The notes beneath the pieces are model-generated. The model ran no database searches and had not been told where the DNA came from. It saw only the letters and a list, made by a program, of their open reading frames with translations. Made by a program: the position numbers and the translations under genes. A stretch of 37,925 bases of DNA from Nitrospirota bacterium (GTDB taxonomy: Bacteria; Nitrospirota; Thermodesulfovibrionia; UBA6902): NCBI GenBank assembly GCA_016213945.1, contig JACQZF010000051.1, positions 1-37,925 on the forward strand, in the 5' to 3' direction. Positions 15,226-23,388 of this stretch are shown here, piece by piece. Positions within the stretch are counted from its first letter, which is position 1. The number at the start of each line of letters is the position of its first letter.

Positions 15226-16612
15226 AGGGCAGAAAACAGAAGGCAGAAGACAGAGGACAGAAGACAGAGGACAGAAGACAGAGGTCCGGTATTTAGCTCT
15301 CAGCTTTATTATCATTCTGCTTGTTTTTCTCGCTCACTCCTCAGACGCATACTCCTTCACCACTGCAAATGAATTTCTGGCGCATGTCAAAGGGGAAAAG
15401 GGCTGCGCTACTCAGCAGTGTCATCAGCAATTCATGAAAGGCGTGAAAAAGTTCGAGCATGACCCTGCAAGCTCAGGAGAATGCGGTTCATGCCATAATG
15501 CAGAGGCATATCCGAACCGGTTCGGCCTTGAATTAAACCAGAGCGTCAGTTGCACCGCCTGCCATAAAAAAGTGGAACAGGAGATCCAGACAAATCAGTT
15601 TGTCCATGGGCCCATAAAAAACGGCGACTGCACATCCTGCCATGACCCGCACGGATCAGACACGCCGTTCATACTAAAAAAACCATACAGCCAACTGTGT
15701 TCTACATGCCACAGCCTGAAAGGGCTTTACGCGGGCAGCTTTATTCATAAACCGGTTGAAGATGGCAACTGCGGGATATGCCACGCGCCTCATTCATCAA
15801 ATTATAAATCCAGGCTCAGAGATATCGGCGCCAACCTCTGCCTCTCATGCCACGAAGATATAATGTCCGGCATGACAAAGGAATATGTCCACGCCCCATT
15901 GATAAAGAACGGGTGTATTGATTGCCACGACCCGCATTCGGGAAATGACAAGTCACGCCTGAAAAGCGCCTCAAACCGGATATGCTTTAATTGCCACGAA
16001 GAAAAAAAGACAGAGATGGACCATTACACCAAAAAACATAAACCAGCGTTTGAGGGACAGTGCACTTCCTGTCATTCACCTCATTTTTCGGAAAGGAAAT
16101 ATCTGCTCACCGGCGAGATCGACACCCTCTGCTACACCTGCCACAAAGACAACAGCGTGTGGAAGAAGAGGCAGTTTCAGCACGGCCCCGTAATGCAGGG
16201 CAATTGCGCTGCCTGCCATAACTCCCACGGCTCGGACAACGCATTCATCCTCAGGCTGCCTTTTCCTTACAAATTTTACACTGCTTATGAAAAGGGAAAG
16301 TACAGTCTCTGTTTCCTCTGTCACAAAGAGGCGCTGGTGACAACCGGGAAGACGCTGACCATAACAAACTTCAGAAACGGGGACGTCAATCTCCACTGGC
16401 TTCATGTGAACCAGGAAAAAGGCCGCACCTGCCGCGCGTGTCATGACATACACGCCTCCGACATTGAATACCATTTGCGCGATGAATTTATTTTCGGGAC
16501 TTCAAGCATACCGATCAACTACAGCAAAACTGTAACCGGCGGAAGCTGCGCCCCAGGATGCCATAAAGAGAGAAGATACGACAGGGTAAAAGTGGTGGAA
16601 AATAATAATTAG
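15218..16612 (+). CDS. Periplasmic multiheme c-type cytochrome (13 CxxCH plus two variant sites)
   Basis: A protein of 464 residues. By eye there are 13 CxxCH sites (from CGSCH to CRACH), one CX4CH (CATQQCH) and one CX3CH (CAPGCH), giving up to 15 hemes. Most sites come in doubled-CXXCH repeats of the form CxxCHxPH(G/S)S, which supply distal His ligands. A signal peptide (about residues 26-48, ALSFIIILLVFLAHSSDA) but no later membrane segment suggests a soluble periplasmic electron carrier. The first 25 residues are encoded by the GACAGAR tandem repeat at 15228-15283, giving an unusually long basic n-region. The ATG lies inside the end of the preceding gene. Confidence 0.9.
   Translation: MNRGQKTEGRRQRTEDRGQKTEVRYLALSFIIILLVFLAHSSDAYSFTTANEFLAHVKGEKGCATQQCHQQFMKGVKKFEHDPASSGECGSCHNAEAYPNRFGLELNQSVSCTACHKKVEQEIQTNQFVHGPIKNGDCTSCHDPHGSDTPFILKKPYSQLCSTCHSLKGLYAGSFIHKPVEDGNCGICHAPHSSNYKSRLRDIGANLCLSCHEDIMSGMTKEYVHAPLIKNGCIDCHDPHSGNDKSRLKSASNRICFNCHEEKKTEMDHYTKKHKPAFEGQCTSCHSPHFSERKYLLTGEIDTLCYTCHKDNSVWKKRQFQHGPVMQGNCAACHNSHGSDNAFILRLPFPYKFYTAYEKGKYSLCFLCHKEALVTTGKTLTITNFRNGDVNLHWLHVNQEKGRTCRACHDIHASDIEYHLRDEFIFGTSSIPINYSKTVTGGSCAPGCHKERRYDRVKVVENNN
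15228..15283 (+). repeat. 7-bp tandem repeat (GACAGAR) at the start of the cytochrome gene
   Basis: Eight consecutive heptamers (GGCAGAA, AACAGAA, GGCAGAA, then alternating GACAGAG/GACAGAA) lie between the ATG at 15218 and the signal peptide. It is the same unit as in priA (2402-2478). Gain or loss of one copy shifts the cytochrome frame by +1 or -1. Confidence 0.9.
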
Positions 16613-16643
16613 CAAAATTCTCTCACTATCTTTTTTTAAATTT

Positions 16644-16652
16644 TGTTATAAT
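16644..16652 (+). promoter_or_regulatory. Extended -10 promoter upstream of the PilZ gene
   Basis: TGTTATAAT at 16644-16652 is a consensus TGn-extended -10. No good -35 is visible, as usual for this class. The start point would be near 16659, giving a leader of about 27 nt that includes GAGGG before the ATG at 16686. Confidence 0.5.
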
Positions 16653-16685
16653 TTAAATTAAAATAACTTCGAGGGTGATAGTTCG

Positions 16686-17012
16686 ATGGAAAAAAGACGC
16701 GCCAAAAGACTAACTGATAACCTGGACGCCGAGATCCTCGCGGGGAATACAACCTATTCCGGAATTATCATGAACCTCTCGGAAAGCGGTTTATACATGG
16801 TAACCGCCACCTCAAGTAAAGTTGTGGACATCTCCACTGATTCAACTATCGAGCTTAACTGCAAACTCCCCTCAGGAGAGACGTTGAAAATGAAATGCGA
16901 GGTGAAGTGGTTTCAGACAAAAACTTCTCCCCACGGTGCGTCTTTCAGCATGGGGATGGAAATCCTTGACCCGCCTGCAAATTACAAGAAATTTTTAAAG
17001 TCTCTCCGCTAA
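16686..17012 (+). CDS. PilZ domain protein (c-di-GMP receptor type)
   Basis: A single PilZ domain of 108 residues. The RxxxR box RRAKR lies at residues 3-7, followed about 25 residues later by NLSESGLYM, the N/DxSxxG box; together these clamp cyclic di-GMP. The rest is a beta barrel (ELNCKLPSGETLKMKCEVKW) ending in a short helix (PPANYKKFLKSLR). It has no other domain, so it is probably an adaptor that passes a c-di-GMP signal to a partner. It follows the multiheme cytochrome by 73 bp but has its own promoter candidate. Confidence 0.88.
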   Translation: MEKRRAKRLTDNLDAEILAGNTTYSGIIMNLSESGLYMVTATSSKVVDISTDSTIELNCKLPSGETLKMKCEVKWFQTKTSPHGASFSMGMEILDPPANYKKFLKSLR

Positions 17013-17107
17013 GTAACCTTCCATCCGATTCATGCTTTTAACTCTATGCTCTCTGCTTTCAATCTTGCTTAAAGTTACTCCTGAGCTTTGCCGAATAAGA
17101 ATTAGAA

Positions 17108-17335
17108 ATGCTTACAGATCTCGATAAGATAGTACAAAGCGGGGTGGATTATTCCCGTAATAATCCGGCAACGGCAATAATTATAATTGTAGTGGTCATC
17201 TATCTGATTTTCAGAAGGCCAAAATTTTTCTTTTCTGTCCTGTTCCTGGTTTTTTGCACGTTCGGCTTGCTGAAGTTACTGTCTAAACTTTCAACGCTCG
17301 GATTGGAGCATAATAAAATACCGTTCATTGAATAG
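17108..17335 (+). CDS. Small two-helix membrane protein, unknown function
   Basis: A protein of 75 residues with two hydrophobic helices (ATAIIIIVVVIYLIF and FFFSVLFLVFCTFGLLKLL) separated by the positive loop RRPK. It has a charged N-terminus with no signal-peptidase site and was not recognised as a family. It has no strong Shine-Dalgarno. Its last 11 bp overlap the 3' end of the convergent P-type ATPase. The 95 bp before it hold only AT-rich, repeat-like sequence. It looks like a real gene from its composition and length, but support is modest. Confidence 0.55.
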   Translation: MLTDLDKIVQSGVDYSRNNPATAIIIIVVVIYLIFRRPKFFFSVLFLVFCTFGLLKLLSKLSTLGLEHNKIPFIE

Positions 17336-20060
17336 CTCCACTTCTCCTGTACCGCCACTTCTCTATCTCTACCGTAAAGAAAACCACTGATGACAATAAG
17401 AGCGTAAACGACAGCTCGCTCAGCGTCAAAGGCTCTGTCTTAAATACAGGGTTCAATGCAGGGACATATATGGTTGCCATTTGCAAGGCAAAGGTCAGCA
17501 CAACCGCGCCGAGGAGGTAGCTGTTGGAGAATAAGCCTATCTTAAACAACGACTCTTTTTCCGACCTTATGGCAAGGACATGGCCGAGCTGGGTCAGGCA
17601 GAGCACTGTAAATACCATTGTCTGCCAGTGCGAGTGCCCGGTACTAATAGACCAGGCCTGGACAAACAGGACAACGCCGGCCATCAACAGGCCGACCCAT
17701 ATCGCGTGAATTCCCAGACCGTGAGCGAATATGCTTTCCTTTGGATGCCTTGGATGTCTTGCCATTACATTCCCCTCGGCAGGTTCAACAGAAAGGGCCA
17801 GGGCAGGGAGACTGTCCGTCACAAGATTTACCCATAGAATATGGATCGGAAGAAGGGGGATCGGCAGGCCGACAAGGGGCGCAAGAAAGAGCGTCCATAT
17901 CTCTCCAGAGTTTGTTGTAAGGAGATATTTGATGAATTTCCTGATGTTGTCGTATATCTTTCTCCCTTCACGCACGGCTTTAACGATAGTGGCAAAGTTA
18001 TCATCAAGGAGTATCATGTGGGCCGCCTCTTTTGAGACGTCCGTCCCTGTTATTCCCATAGCAATACCGATGTCGGCCCTCTTTAACGCAGGGGCGTCAT
18101 TGACGCCGTCGCCTGTCATGGCAACGAACTGTCCTTTGTCCTGAAGCGCCTTTACTATCTTCAGTTTCTGTTCAGGAGCTACCCTTGCGTATACCCTGAT
18201 ATGCTCAACTCTTTCCTCAAATTCCTCAAGCGACAATTTCTCAAGTTCCCTTCCCGTAATTATTGTCCTTGCGTCATCTTCAATGATGCCGAGCCTCTTT
18301 GCTATTGTCCTCGCCGTAAGCGGATGGTCGCCTGTTATCATTACAGGTTTAATACCGGCGGTCTTACACAAAGTCACCGCCTCCCTCGCCTCTTCCCTCG
18401 GCGGGTCCATCATGCCTGTCAGCCCTAAAATAGTGAGGCCGGTTTCCACATTCTCAGCATACATATCATCAGGCAGGCTGTCCCACTTTCTCATGGCAAC
18501 ACAAAGGACCCTCAAACCATCAGCAGCCATCCTGTCGCTGACCTTCAGTATCTTTCCCCTGTCAATTTCCTTCAACCCTTCTGAAGTCAGTATGCTGTCC
18601 GCCTTATCGATCAGGACCTCTATCGCGCCTTTGGTAAAGGAGATAAAATTAGAGCAGTAGCCCGGCAGACCTGAAGAGCAGTAGTCAATTGAGGAAGTTT
18701 TTTTATCTTCCATCTGTTGCCCTGCTGCTCTACTGCTCTGCTGTTCTGTTGCTCTATGAAACGTCGTCATACACTTTCTGTCTGAGTCGAAAGGTATCTC
18801 AGCGACTCTCGGAAACTCCTTTTCAAGTTCCTGCTTATTGAATCCATTCTTGTCCGCGATATCAAACAGCGCGGTCTCCGTGGGGTCGCCAATGAGTTTA
18901 CCGTCCTTATCCAGAACAGAATCATTGCTGAGGGCAAGGGCAGTAAAAAATAGGGATTGGGGATTGGGGATTAGGGATTGGCTTTCTTTACTAATCCCTA
19001 ACCCCTGACCCCTAATCCCTATAATTTCATTGTCTGCATACATCTCCTCCACCGTCATCCTGTTCAGCGTCAGCGTGCCGGTTTTGTCCGAGCAGATGTA
19101 TGTGACCGAACCTAACGTCTCTACGGCATGGAGTTTCCTTACAAGGGCATTCTGCCTGACCATCTTTTTAGCGCCGAGGGCCAGCGATATAGTTATTACA
19201 GCAGGCAGCGCCTCGGGGATCGCGGCAACCGCGAGAGAAATAGCCGTCAGGAGCATTAACATCGGCTGTTCCCCTCTTATTATGCCGATGCCGAAGACGA
19301 TCGCGCATATTGCAAGAACTGCGATAGCGAGTTTCCGGCCGAAGACTGCAAGCCTTTTCTGGAGCGGGGTCTTTACCTCTTCCTCCTCCTGAAGCATGGC
19401 AGCGATCCTTCCAAGCTCAGTATTCATTCCTGTTTCGGTGACAACACCGATACCGCGTCCGTAGGTCGCAAAGGTCCCCCTGTATGCCATGTTCTTCCTG
19501 TCGCCGAGTGGAAGAAATTCATCGTGGAGTTCTCCTGAGTTTTTTTCCGCGGGGACGGACTCTCCGGTAAGCGCGGCCTCTTCGATCTTCAGCCGGGCCG
19601 CCTCTATTAGTCTCATGTCGGCAGGCATGACCTTTCCAGCCTCAAGAATTACAACATCGCCGGGGACGAGTTGGGAGGCGGGGATGTTCGCTGGCACGCC
19701 GTTTCTCATTACGGTTGCTGACGGCGCCGCCATCTTTTTAAGGGCAGCCATCGCCTTTTCAGCCCTGTATTCCTGTATGAATCCGATGACCGCATTGAGA
19801 ACGACAATGACAATTATTGCAATTGTATCCGACAACTCGCCGATAAATCCTGAAATGACCGCGGCAGCTATGAGGACAAGGATCATGAAGTCCCTGAACT
19901 GGTCAAGGAACATCATGAAAGGGGTCTTCTTCTTTTTCTCTTTTAATTCATTCGGGCCGTATTCTCCGAGACGCCTGACAGCTTCTTCTGAAGAAAGGCC
20001 CTGTGCGGATGACTTCAGATCTTCGATAACAGAAGTTATATTTTTTTGATGCCAGTGCAT
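17325..20060 (-). CDS. P-type cation-transporting ATPase (P2-type; Ca2+/Mn2+ efflux candidate)
   Basis: A protein of 911 residues. N-terminal cation ATPase domain (SSEEAVRRLGEYGPNEL); actuator loop TGES; TM4 IPEALPAVITIS; phosphorylation site DKTGTLT; P-domain TGDHPLTA and TGDGVNDAP; TM6 WVNLVTDSLPALAL; six C-terminal helices. The PEALP and NLVTD residues fit P2 Ca2+-type pumps, and Mn2+ transport is likewise known in this class. It starts 3 bp after the UPF0182 stop and sits downstream of a probable Mn2+ riboswitch, favouring Mn2+ and/or Ca2+ export (inference). Two repeat insertions sit in the nucleotide-binding domain: GLGISKESQSLIPNPQS (nt 18951-19021) and a Gln/Ser-rich stretch (nt 18657-18761). 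Confidence 0.93.
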   Translation of the reverse strand: MHWHQKNITSVIEDLKSSAQGLSSEEAVRRLGEYGPNELKEKKKKTPFMMFLDQFRDFMILVLIAAAVISGFIGELSDTIAIIVIVVLNAVIGFIQEYRAEKAMAALKKMAAPSATVMRNGVPANIPASQLVPGDVVILEAGKVMPADMRLIEAARLKIEEAALTGESVPAEKNSGELHDEFLPLGDRKNMAYRGTFATYGRGIGVVTETGMNTELGRIAAMLQEEEEVKTPLQKRLAVFGRKLAIAVLAICAIVFGIGIIRGEQPMLMLLTAISLAVAAIPEALPAVITISLALGAKKMVRQNALVRKLHAVETLGSVTYICSDKTGTLTLNRMTVEEMYADNEIIGIRGQGLGISKESQSLIPNPQSLFFTALALSNDSVLDKDGKLIGDPTETALFDIADKNGFNKQELEKEFPRVAEIPFDSDRKCMTTFHRATEQQSSRAAGQQMEDKKTSSIDYCSSGLPGYCSNFISFTKGAIEVLIDKADSILTSEGLKEIDRGKILKVSDRMAADGLRVLCVAMRKWDSLPDDMYAENVETGLTILGLTGMMDPPREEAREAVTLCKTAGIKPVMITGDHPLTARTIAKRLGIIEDDARTIITGRELEKLSLEEFEERVEHIRVYARVAPEQKLKIVKALQDKGQFVAMTGDGVNDAPALKRADIGIAMGITGTDVSKEAAHMILLDDNFATIVKAVREGRKIYDNIRKFIKYLLTTNSGEIWTLFLAPLVGLPIPLLPIHILWVNLVTDSLPALALSVEPAEGNVMARHPRHPKESIFAHGLGIHAIWVGLLMAGVVLFVQAWSISTGHSHWQTMVFTVLCLTQLGHVLAIRSEKESLFKIGLFSNSYLLGAVVLTFALQMATIYVPALNPVFKTEPLTLSELSFTLLLSSVVFFTVEIEKWRYRRSGAIQ
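18657..18761 (-). repeat. In-frame repeat in the P-type ATPase N-domain (AGCAG/CTGCT type)
   Basis: Copies of GAGCAGTAG on one side and CTACTGCTCTGCTG on the other form an imperfect inverted repeat. The encoded peptide reads EQQSSRAAGQQ, followed by SSIDYCSSGLPGYC. Conserved N-domain sequence (RKCMTTFH before, FISFTKGA after) resumes on both sides. Confidence 0.7.
18951..19021 (-). repeat. In-frame palindromic repeat in the P-type ATPase (GGGATTAG type)
   Basis: The left arm (18951-18979, repeating GGGATTGGGGATTAGG) and the right arm (18992-19021, AATCCCTAACCCCT...) are inverted copies around a short spacer. It is read through in frame as a peptide containing LIPNPQS, between EMYADNEI and FFTALALSND of the ATPase. 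Confidence 0.8.
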
Positions 20061-20063
20061 TAT

Positions 20064-22754
20064 TTACTTTGCCATCCTCTTCAAAATCTGCTCCAGTCTT
20101 TTAATTTCCTCTCCATAGCCTGCCCAGTTTCCCTGTCTCTGCAGTTCGACAGCTTTTTCAAATACCTTCATCGCCTCTTTTGCAAGGTCTGTGGTGGTTG
20201 TCTTCATATCCACTGTTACAGTCGTCCCGTCGGCCGGTCCGGTAGTTATTTTCATCGTGCCGAATAATCTCCGGAGGGCGATATCGAGATTTTCTTCCAT
20301 GACCACATTATTCTCATAGGCAACAATAACCCTTCTCAATTCAGGCAAACCGGCCTTATCGGCAGCCGCAAGGTAAAGCGGCTGGACATATAAAAGAGAC
20401 TGCTCTATCGGGATCACGAGGAGGCTGCCCCTTATGACCTCTGAACCGCTTTGCCCCCAGAGAGTAAGCTGCTGGGAGATGTAGGAGTCCTGGTTTATCC
20501 TTGCATCGACCTGTTTCGGGCCAAAGACAAGCCGGTCCCTCGGAAAGGTATAGACAAACAGTTTCCCGTAATTCGGCTCATCGCATCGCGCAGCAAGCCA
20601 GGCGGCGAGGTTATCCCTTTTTGCAGGGCTGTACGGCAGAAGCAGAATATAATCTTCCTTCTTTTCTCCCGGAAGCTTCATTATTGTGTAATAAGGCTCC
20701 ATGTATTTTTCCCCGAAAGCAGGCACCTCCCACAGGTTCTCCTTATTGTAAAAAATCTTCGGGTCTGTCATGTGGTATAAGGCAAACATGGAGGCCTGCA
20801 CCTGAAGAAGCCGGTTCGGATACCGTATATGTCGCCTTATATCCTCGGGCATCTCTTTCAGGGACTTGAACATGTCAGGGAATATCTTTGAATAAACCTT
20901 GATGATAATATCAGTGGGGTCGCTCACATAAAAACCCATAGAGCCGTTATAGGCATCAACCACAACCTTCACCGGGTTCCTTATGTAATTAACATTCCTG
21001 TCTGCTGACTTTGAATAAGGCATCCTGTTTGACACAGTGTATGCATCCACAATCCAGAAAAGTCTCCCATCGCCAGATATAACGATATAGGGGTCCTGAT
21101 CAAAAAGCAGAAAGGGCGCTGTTTTCCTGACCCGTTCCAATACGTTTCTATAATATAAGACCTTGCTTTCCCCTGTGATATCGGAAGAGAGCAGGATCTT
21201 CTCCGTCTTGAATTTCAGGGCAAATAAGGCCCTTTTAAGCAGGGAGTCCAGCCTGATGCCGCCGCTGCCTTCATAAGATGTGTATACATTGCCTTCAGAC
21301 GTTGGATAGCTGAATTCAGGGACCTTTGTCTTCACTATTACATAATCGTTGGAGAGTTCGCCGTAGTATATCTCCGGCCTTGCAACCTTGAGGTCCAGAC
21401 GGCTGACAGGGGGGATGTCCTTTATTATGAACTCGGGAAGGCCTTCTTTGGTGATCCTGCTTACGGGCCCCAGCGTTATGCCATTCCCATGGGTAAATAT
21501 CAGCCTCTCGTTTATCCAGTTCCTGCTCGGAAGGTCGCTGTATGAGAGTTCCCGGGGCGAAAGCATCACCTGCATATATTCGCCGTCTATTGTATATCTG
21601 TCATTATCAACGTCCGCAAACTTATAGTAGGTCCTTATCTGCTGGAGCTGGCTGTAGGTCCTGAGAAGCGGGCTGTGGTCCCATAATCTTATGTTTTTTA
21701 TAGTGGCGTCATTTACTTCTATGTCCGTGACCGTCAGGTTATAGTCAACATCAAAGGGTATTACCTCTATCCTCTCAAGGTCGTAGCCCAGCCTTGTGAA
21801 TTTTATGCTGTGTTCTATAAACGGCGTCTCAAGCGCCAGTTCATTCGGCGCTACCTTGAATTTCTGCAGTAAGGACGGATATGCCACAATCCCGATCAGA
21901 TACACTGCCAGGACCAGGACCGGCGGGACAAATGTCAGTTTGCCTGAGCCTCTCAATATCCCAGCCATAAAGACAATGCCTGCTGCCGGGGTGATGAATA
22001 TCAGTATCCTGTAAAAAAAGAGTTTCGCGTAAATGTCCGTATACCCTGCGCCGGAGACAACGCCATGGTCCGAGAACAGAAGCCTGAATGTATCGAGATA
22101 AAAGCCGAAGCCGGTATTAAGGATGAATAACCCTGCCAGGACCCCGATATGCTTCTTGACTCCCACGTCTATGGAAACGCCTCTCTCAGTTACAAGGATA
22201 CCGCCTCTTAAAAAATAGTTTGCAGCCGTCAATATCATCGTTAATGCCAGAGTGAAACCTGCAAAGCCCTTTACCGTCTCTACAAAGGGAAGCCTGAACA
22301 GATAAAAGCCGATGTCTTTGGCTAATATGGGGTCTGCCGTTCCCATGTCCAGACTGTTCTTAAAGAGCAGGAACTCTTCCCATCTTAACGCGCCCCACTG
22401 CCCTGCAAAGACAGCCATAACAATCCCTGCAATTACAGTAAGGGGTTTGATAAACCTTTCCAAACCGCTCGCTTTTAATATGTGGAGGACCCCGTCACTT
22501 GTAAATATTTCTCTTTGAGGGAAACCAATCCTGTTGGCAATGATTATATTCGCCAGAGCAAACAACAGAAATGCTGTGCCAAAAAATAAACCTGTGCTGA
22601 TCCTGGTAAAGAGCGCCTTGAAAAAGACCGCCGCATACCCGGTTTCCGCAAAAAAGAGCCAGTCAACGTACAGGTTCAGTAAGCCCAGAAGAAGCGGCAT
22701 TACCAGAAAGATAATCCCAAACAGAAGCAAATAAGTTATTTTATTTTTATTCAC
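20064..22754 (-). CDS. UPF0182 family membrane protein
   Basis: A protein of 896 residues, matching COG1615/UPF0182. The N-terminal third has about seven membrane helices (from YLLLFGIIFLVMPLLLGLL to LVLAVYLIGIVAYPSLL). It is followed by a very large extracytoplasmic domain with family-typical stretches such as DVDNDRYTIDGEYMQVMLS, THGNGITLGPVS and YVQPLYLAA, and a C-terminal helical tail resembling MgtE/TPR-type segments (LQRQGNWAGYGEEIKRLE). The function is unknown in the literature I know. GTG start with GGGGGA upstream. It lies 3 bp before the P-type ATPase, so it is almost certainly co-transcribed, under the presumed Mn2+ riboswitch. Confidence 0.93.
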   Translation of the reverse strand: MNKNKITYLLLFGIIFLVMPLLLGLLNLYVDWLFFAETGYAAVFFKALFTRISTGLFFGTAFLLFALANIIIANRIGFPQREIFTSDGVLHILKASGLERFIKPLTVIAGIVMAVFAGQWGALRWEEFLLFKNSLDMGTADPILAKDIGFYLFRLPFVETVKGFAGFTLALTMILTAANYFLRGGILVTERGVSIDVGVKKHIGVLAGLFILNTGFGFYLDTFRLLFSDHGVVSGAGYTDIYAKLFFYRILIFITPAAGIVFMAGILRGSGKLTFVPPVLVLAVYLIGIVAYPSLLQKFKVAPNELALETPFIEHSIKFTRLGYDLERIEVIPFDVDYNLTVTDIEVNDATIKNIRLWDHSPLLRTYSQLQQIRTYYKFADVDNDRYTIDGEYMQVMLSPRELSYSDLPSRNWINERLIFTHGNGITLGPVSRITKEGLPEFIIKDIPPVSRLDLKVARPEIYYGELSNDYVIVKTKVPEFSYPTSEGNVYTSYEGSGGIRLDSLLKRALFALKFKTEKILLSSDITGESKVLYYRNVLERVRKTAPFLLFDQDPYIVISGDGRLFWIVDAYTVSNRMPYSKSADRNVNYIRNPVKVVVDAYNGSMGFYVSDPTDIIIKVYSKIFPDMFKSLKEMPEDIRRHIRYPNRLLQVQASMFALYHMTDPKIFYNKENLWEVPAFGEKYMEPYYTIMKLPGEKKEDYILLLPYSPAKRDNLAAWLAARCDEPNYGKLFVYTFPRDRLVFGPKQVDARINQDSYISQQLTLWGQSGSEVIRGSLLVIPIEQSLLYVQPLYLAAADKAGLPELRRVIVAYENNVVMEENLDIALRRLFGTMKITTGPADGTTVTVDMKTTTTDLAKEAMKVFEKAVELQRQGNWAGYGEEIKRLEQILKRMAK

Positions 22755-22801
22755 AGTATCCCCCGTTCAAACGGTTATTAATACCTAAATTGAGCGATTC
22801 T

Positions 22802-22880
22802 TTTCTGCCATTCCGGCAGTCCTTAAGCCGGCATCCAGTCTTTTCGATAAGTTCCGAATGCCGTATAGACTTCGGGCATG
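22802..22880. repeat. Degenerate CATTCCGG-type palindromic repeat
   Basis: Contains GCCATTCCGGCAG...CCGGCATCC and a second block GAATGCCGTATAGACTTCGGGCATG. It is related to the element at 4809-4898. It fills the 155-bp gap between the zinc-ribbon gene and UPF0182; no U-rich terminator is seen, so read-through is plausible. Confidence 0.5.
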
Positions 22881-22909
22881 AAAAAATACAGTTTATAGAC
22901 AGGCGCTAA

Positions 22910-23215
22910 TTACTTTTTAAAAACACTGAACAATTTATCAAGCCCTATTTTCTCGAGCTTTGATACAGCTTCAAGCTCACCGGCATCAAGCCATATGCCA
23001 TCGCATTCAGAGCACTTGTCCACTTTTATTTTTTTGTAGTCAATCTCTATCAGCTCCATCCCGCACTTGGGGCATCTCATATTATGAAGCTCTTTCAGTT
23101 TTATTTTCTCTTCTTCTTTAAGTTTCTTATGCTTCTCTTCCTCCAATTTCTTTTTTCTCTCAAATTCCCCCCTTACAATAAATTCTGCTTCTCTTTCACT
23201 CGGTTTTTTTGGCAT
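22910..23215 (-). CDS. TFIIB-type zinc-ribbon small protein
   Basis: A protein of 101 residues. Residues 1-47 are a highly charged helix (repeated KKLEEEKHKKLKEEEKIKL). Residues about 48-85 form a zf-TFIIB-like ribbon: MRCPKCGMELIEI, then VDKCSECDGIWLDAGELE. This matches the bacterial zf-TFIIB family (four Cys, WLDxGEL). The Shine-Dalgarno is excellent (AGGAGG). It is the first gene after the riboswitch/terminator at 23240-23384. Zinc-ribbon proteins of this type have no settled function. Its position suggests a part in divalent-metal handling or in the maturation of its membrane neighbours (inference). Confidence 0.85.
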   Translation of the reverse strand: MPKKPSEREAEFIVRGEFERKKKLEEEKHKKLKEEEKIKLKELHNMRCPKCGMELIEIDYKKIKVDKCSECDGIWLDAGELEAVSKLEKIGLDKLFSVFKK

Positions 23216-23240
23216 AAGTACCTCCTGTATTTTGATGTTA

Positions 23241-23293
23241 ATAAAAGACCTTTACCACGAATGCATATTACATGCAACCGTGATAAAGGTCTT
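23241..23293 (-). terminator. Riboswitch expression-platform terminator
   Basis: On the minus strand, AAGACCTTTATCACG (23293-23279) pairs with CGTGGTAAAGGTCTT (23259-23245), 15 bp with one G-U, followed by TTATTA. The 5' arm includes the 3' strand of aptamer stem P1, so aptamer folding and terminator are mutually exclusive. The U-tract is moderate. Confidence 0.75.
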
Positions 23294-23384
23294 GCTTGTT
23301 AGTTTTTACCTAACCAGCGGTACCGGCCTGCCTAAGGCAGACGTGCTGACGACAGCCGCTGATCCAGCTACTCCCCTTTACCCG
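23282..23384 (-). promoter_or_regulatory. yybP-ykoY (Mn2+) riboswitch aptamer
   Basis: The minus-strand RNA contains the hallmark GGGGAGTAGC (23376-23367), a TGTCGTCAGCACG segment, a small hairpin CTGCC-TTA-GGCAG, then ACCGCTGGT, then AAGACCTTTATC. Stem P1 pairs GGTAAAGG (23382-23375) with CCTTTATC (23289-23282). These are the conserved parts of the yybP-ykoY family, which senses Mn2+ and commonly controls P-type ATPases, MntP and TerC proteins. Ligand binding would hold P1 and free the downstream gene from termination (an ON switch). Recognition was by eye; a covariance-model search was not possible. Confidence 0.85.
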
Positions 23385-23388
23385 TGTA

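Noticed and set aside
19489-20049. 186-codon plus-strand ORF opposite the P-type ATPase
   Set aside because: It is antisense to the conserved actuator domain and has no recognisable motif.
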